Shown piece by piece: positions 5,533 to 5,548 of a stretch of DNA of 5,548 nt (the first letter of the stretch is position 1; every line of letters begins with the position of its first letter). This DNA is from Pseudomonadota bacterium (GTDB taxonomy: Bacteria; Desulfobacterota; Syntrophia; Syntrophales; JADFWA01): NCBI GenBank assembly GCA_030610915.1, contig JAUWQS010000132.1, positions 1 through 5,548 on the forward strand, given 5' to 3'. The notes beneath the pieces were generated by a model, which worked only from the letters and a program-made list of their open reading frames with translations, did not search any database and had not been told where the DNA came from. Position numbers and translations under genes: made by a program.

Positions 5533-5548
5533 TTTGAGGTATCAGCTC

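Overview
The window is bacterial chromosomal DNA, about half A+T, with every recognisable gene on the + strand. Gene content fits an anaerobic Deltaproteobacterium/Desulfobacterota-type genome. The support is a LeuC/LeuD pair of the archaeal-type (type 2) class, leuC-leuD-leuB order, a yciO-like gene next to an RNase E/G gene, and intergenic spacers filled with dispersed repeats of a kind I associate with such genomes. That assignment is inference; no rRNA or other marker gene is present.

Layout. (1) About 2-1036: 3' part of leuC, the large 4Fe-4S subunit of 3-isopropylmalate dehydratase; its first ~75 codons lie outside the window. (2) 1037-1298: a 262-nt spacer holding a short CGCAGAGA tandem motif and a pair of inverted 26-nt palindromic repeats (REPIN-like). 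(3) 1299-1796: leuD, the small subunit. (4) 1793-2860: leuB, 3-isopropylmalate dehydrogenase, overlapping leuD by ATGA. (5) 2861-3219: a ~360-nt spacer made largely of repeats, with nested inverted arms, a REP-like hairpin apparently inserted in the left arm, and a 9-nt tandem motif. (6) 3220-3828: a YciO-subfamily protein of the TsaC/Sua5/YrdC fold. (7) 3876-5465: an RNase G/E-type endoribonuclease. (8) 5466-5548: a GGCTG-rich repeat tract, then AT-rich sequence with a possible -35 box.

LeuC and LeuD form the isomerase that converts 2-isopropylmalate to 3-isopropylmalate, and LeuB oxidises that product to the precursor of 2-oxoisocaproate, so the first half of the window is the middle of leucine biosynthesis. 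The second half is an RNA-metabolism pair (a relative of the t6A tRNA-modification enzyme, and an rRNA/mRNA processing RNase) that may be co-transcribed. The repeat-filled spacer separates the two modules.

I find no evidence for an undescribed defence, mobile or biosynthetic system. The most interesting material is the repeat architecture: a REPIN-like pair with compensatory stem changes that splits two obligate partner genes, and a nested repeat with an apparent insertion that reaches into the apparent 5' end of yciO. Some active-site substitutions (YciO SxN to SAM, LeuD Tyr to Cys) also deserve a look.
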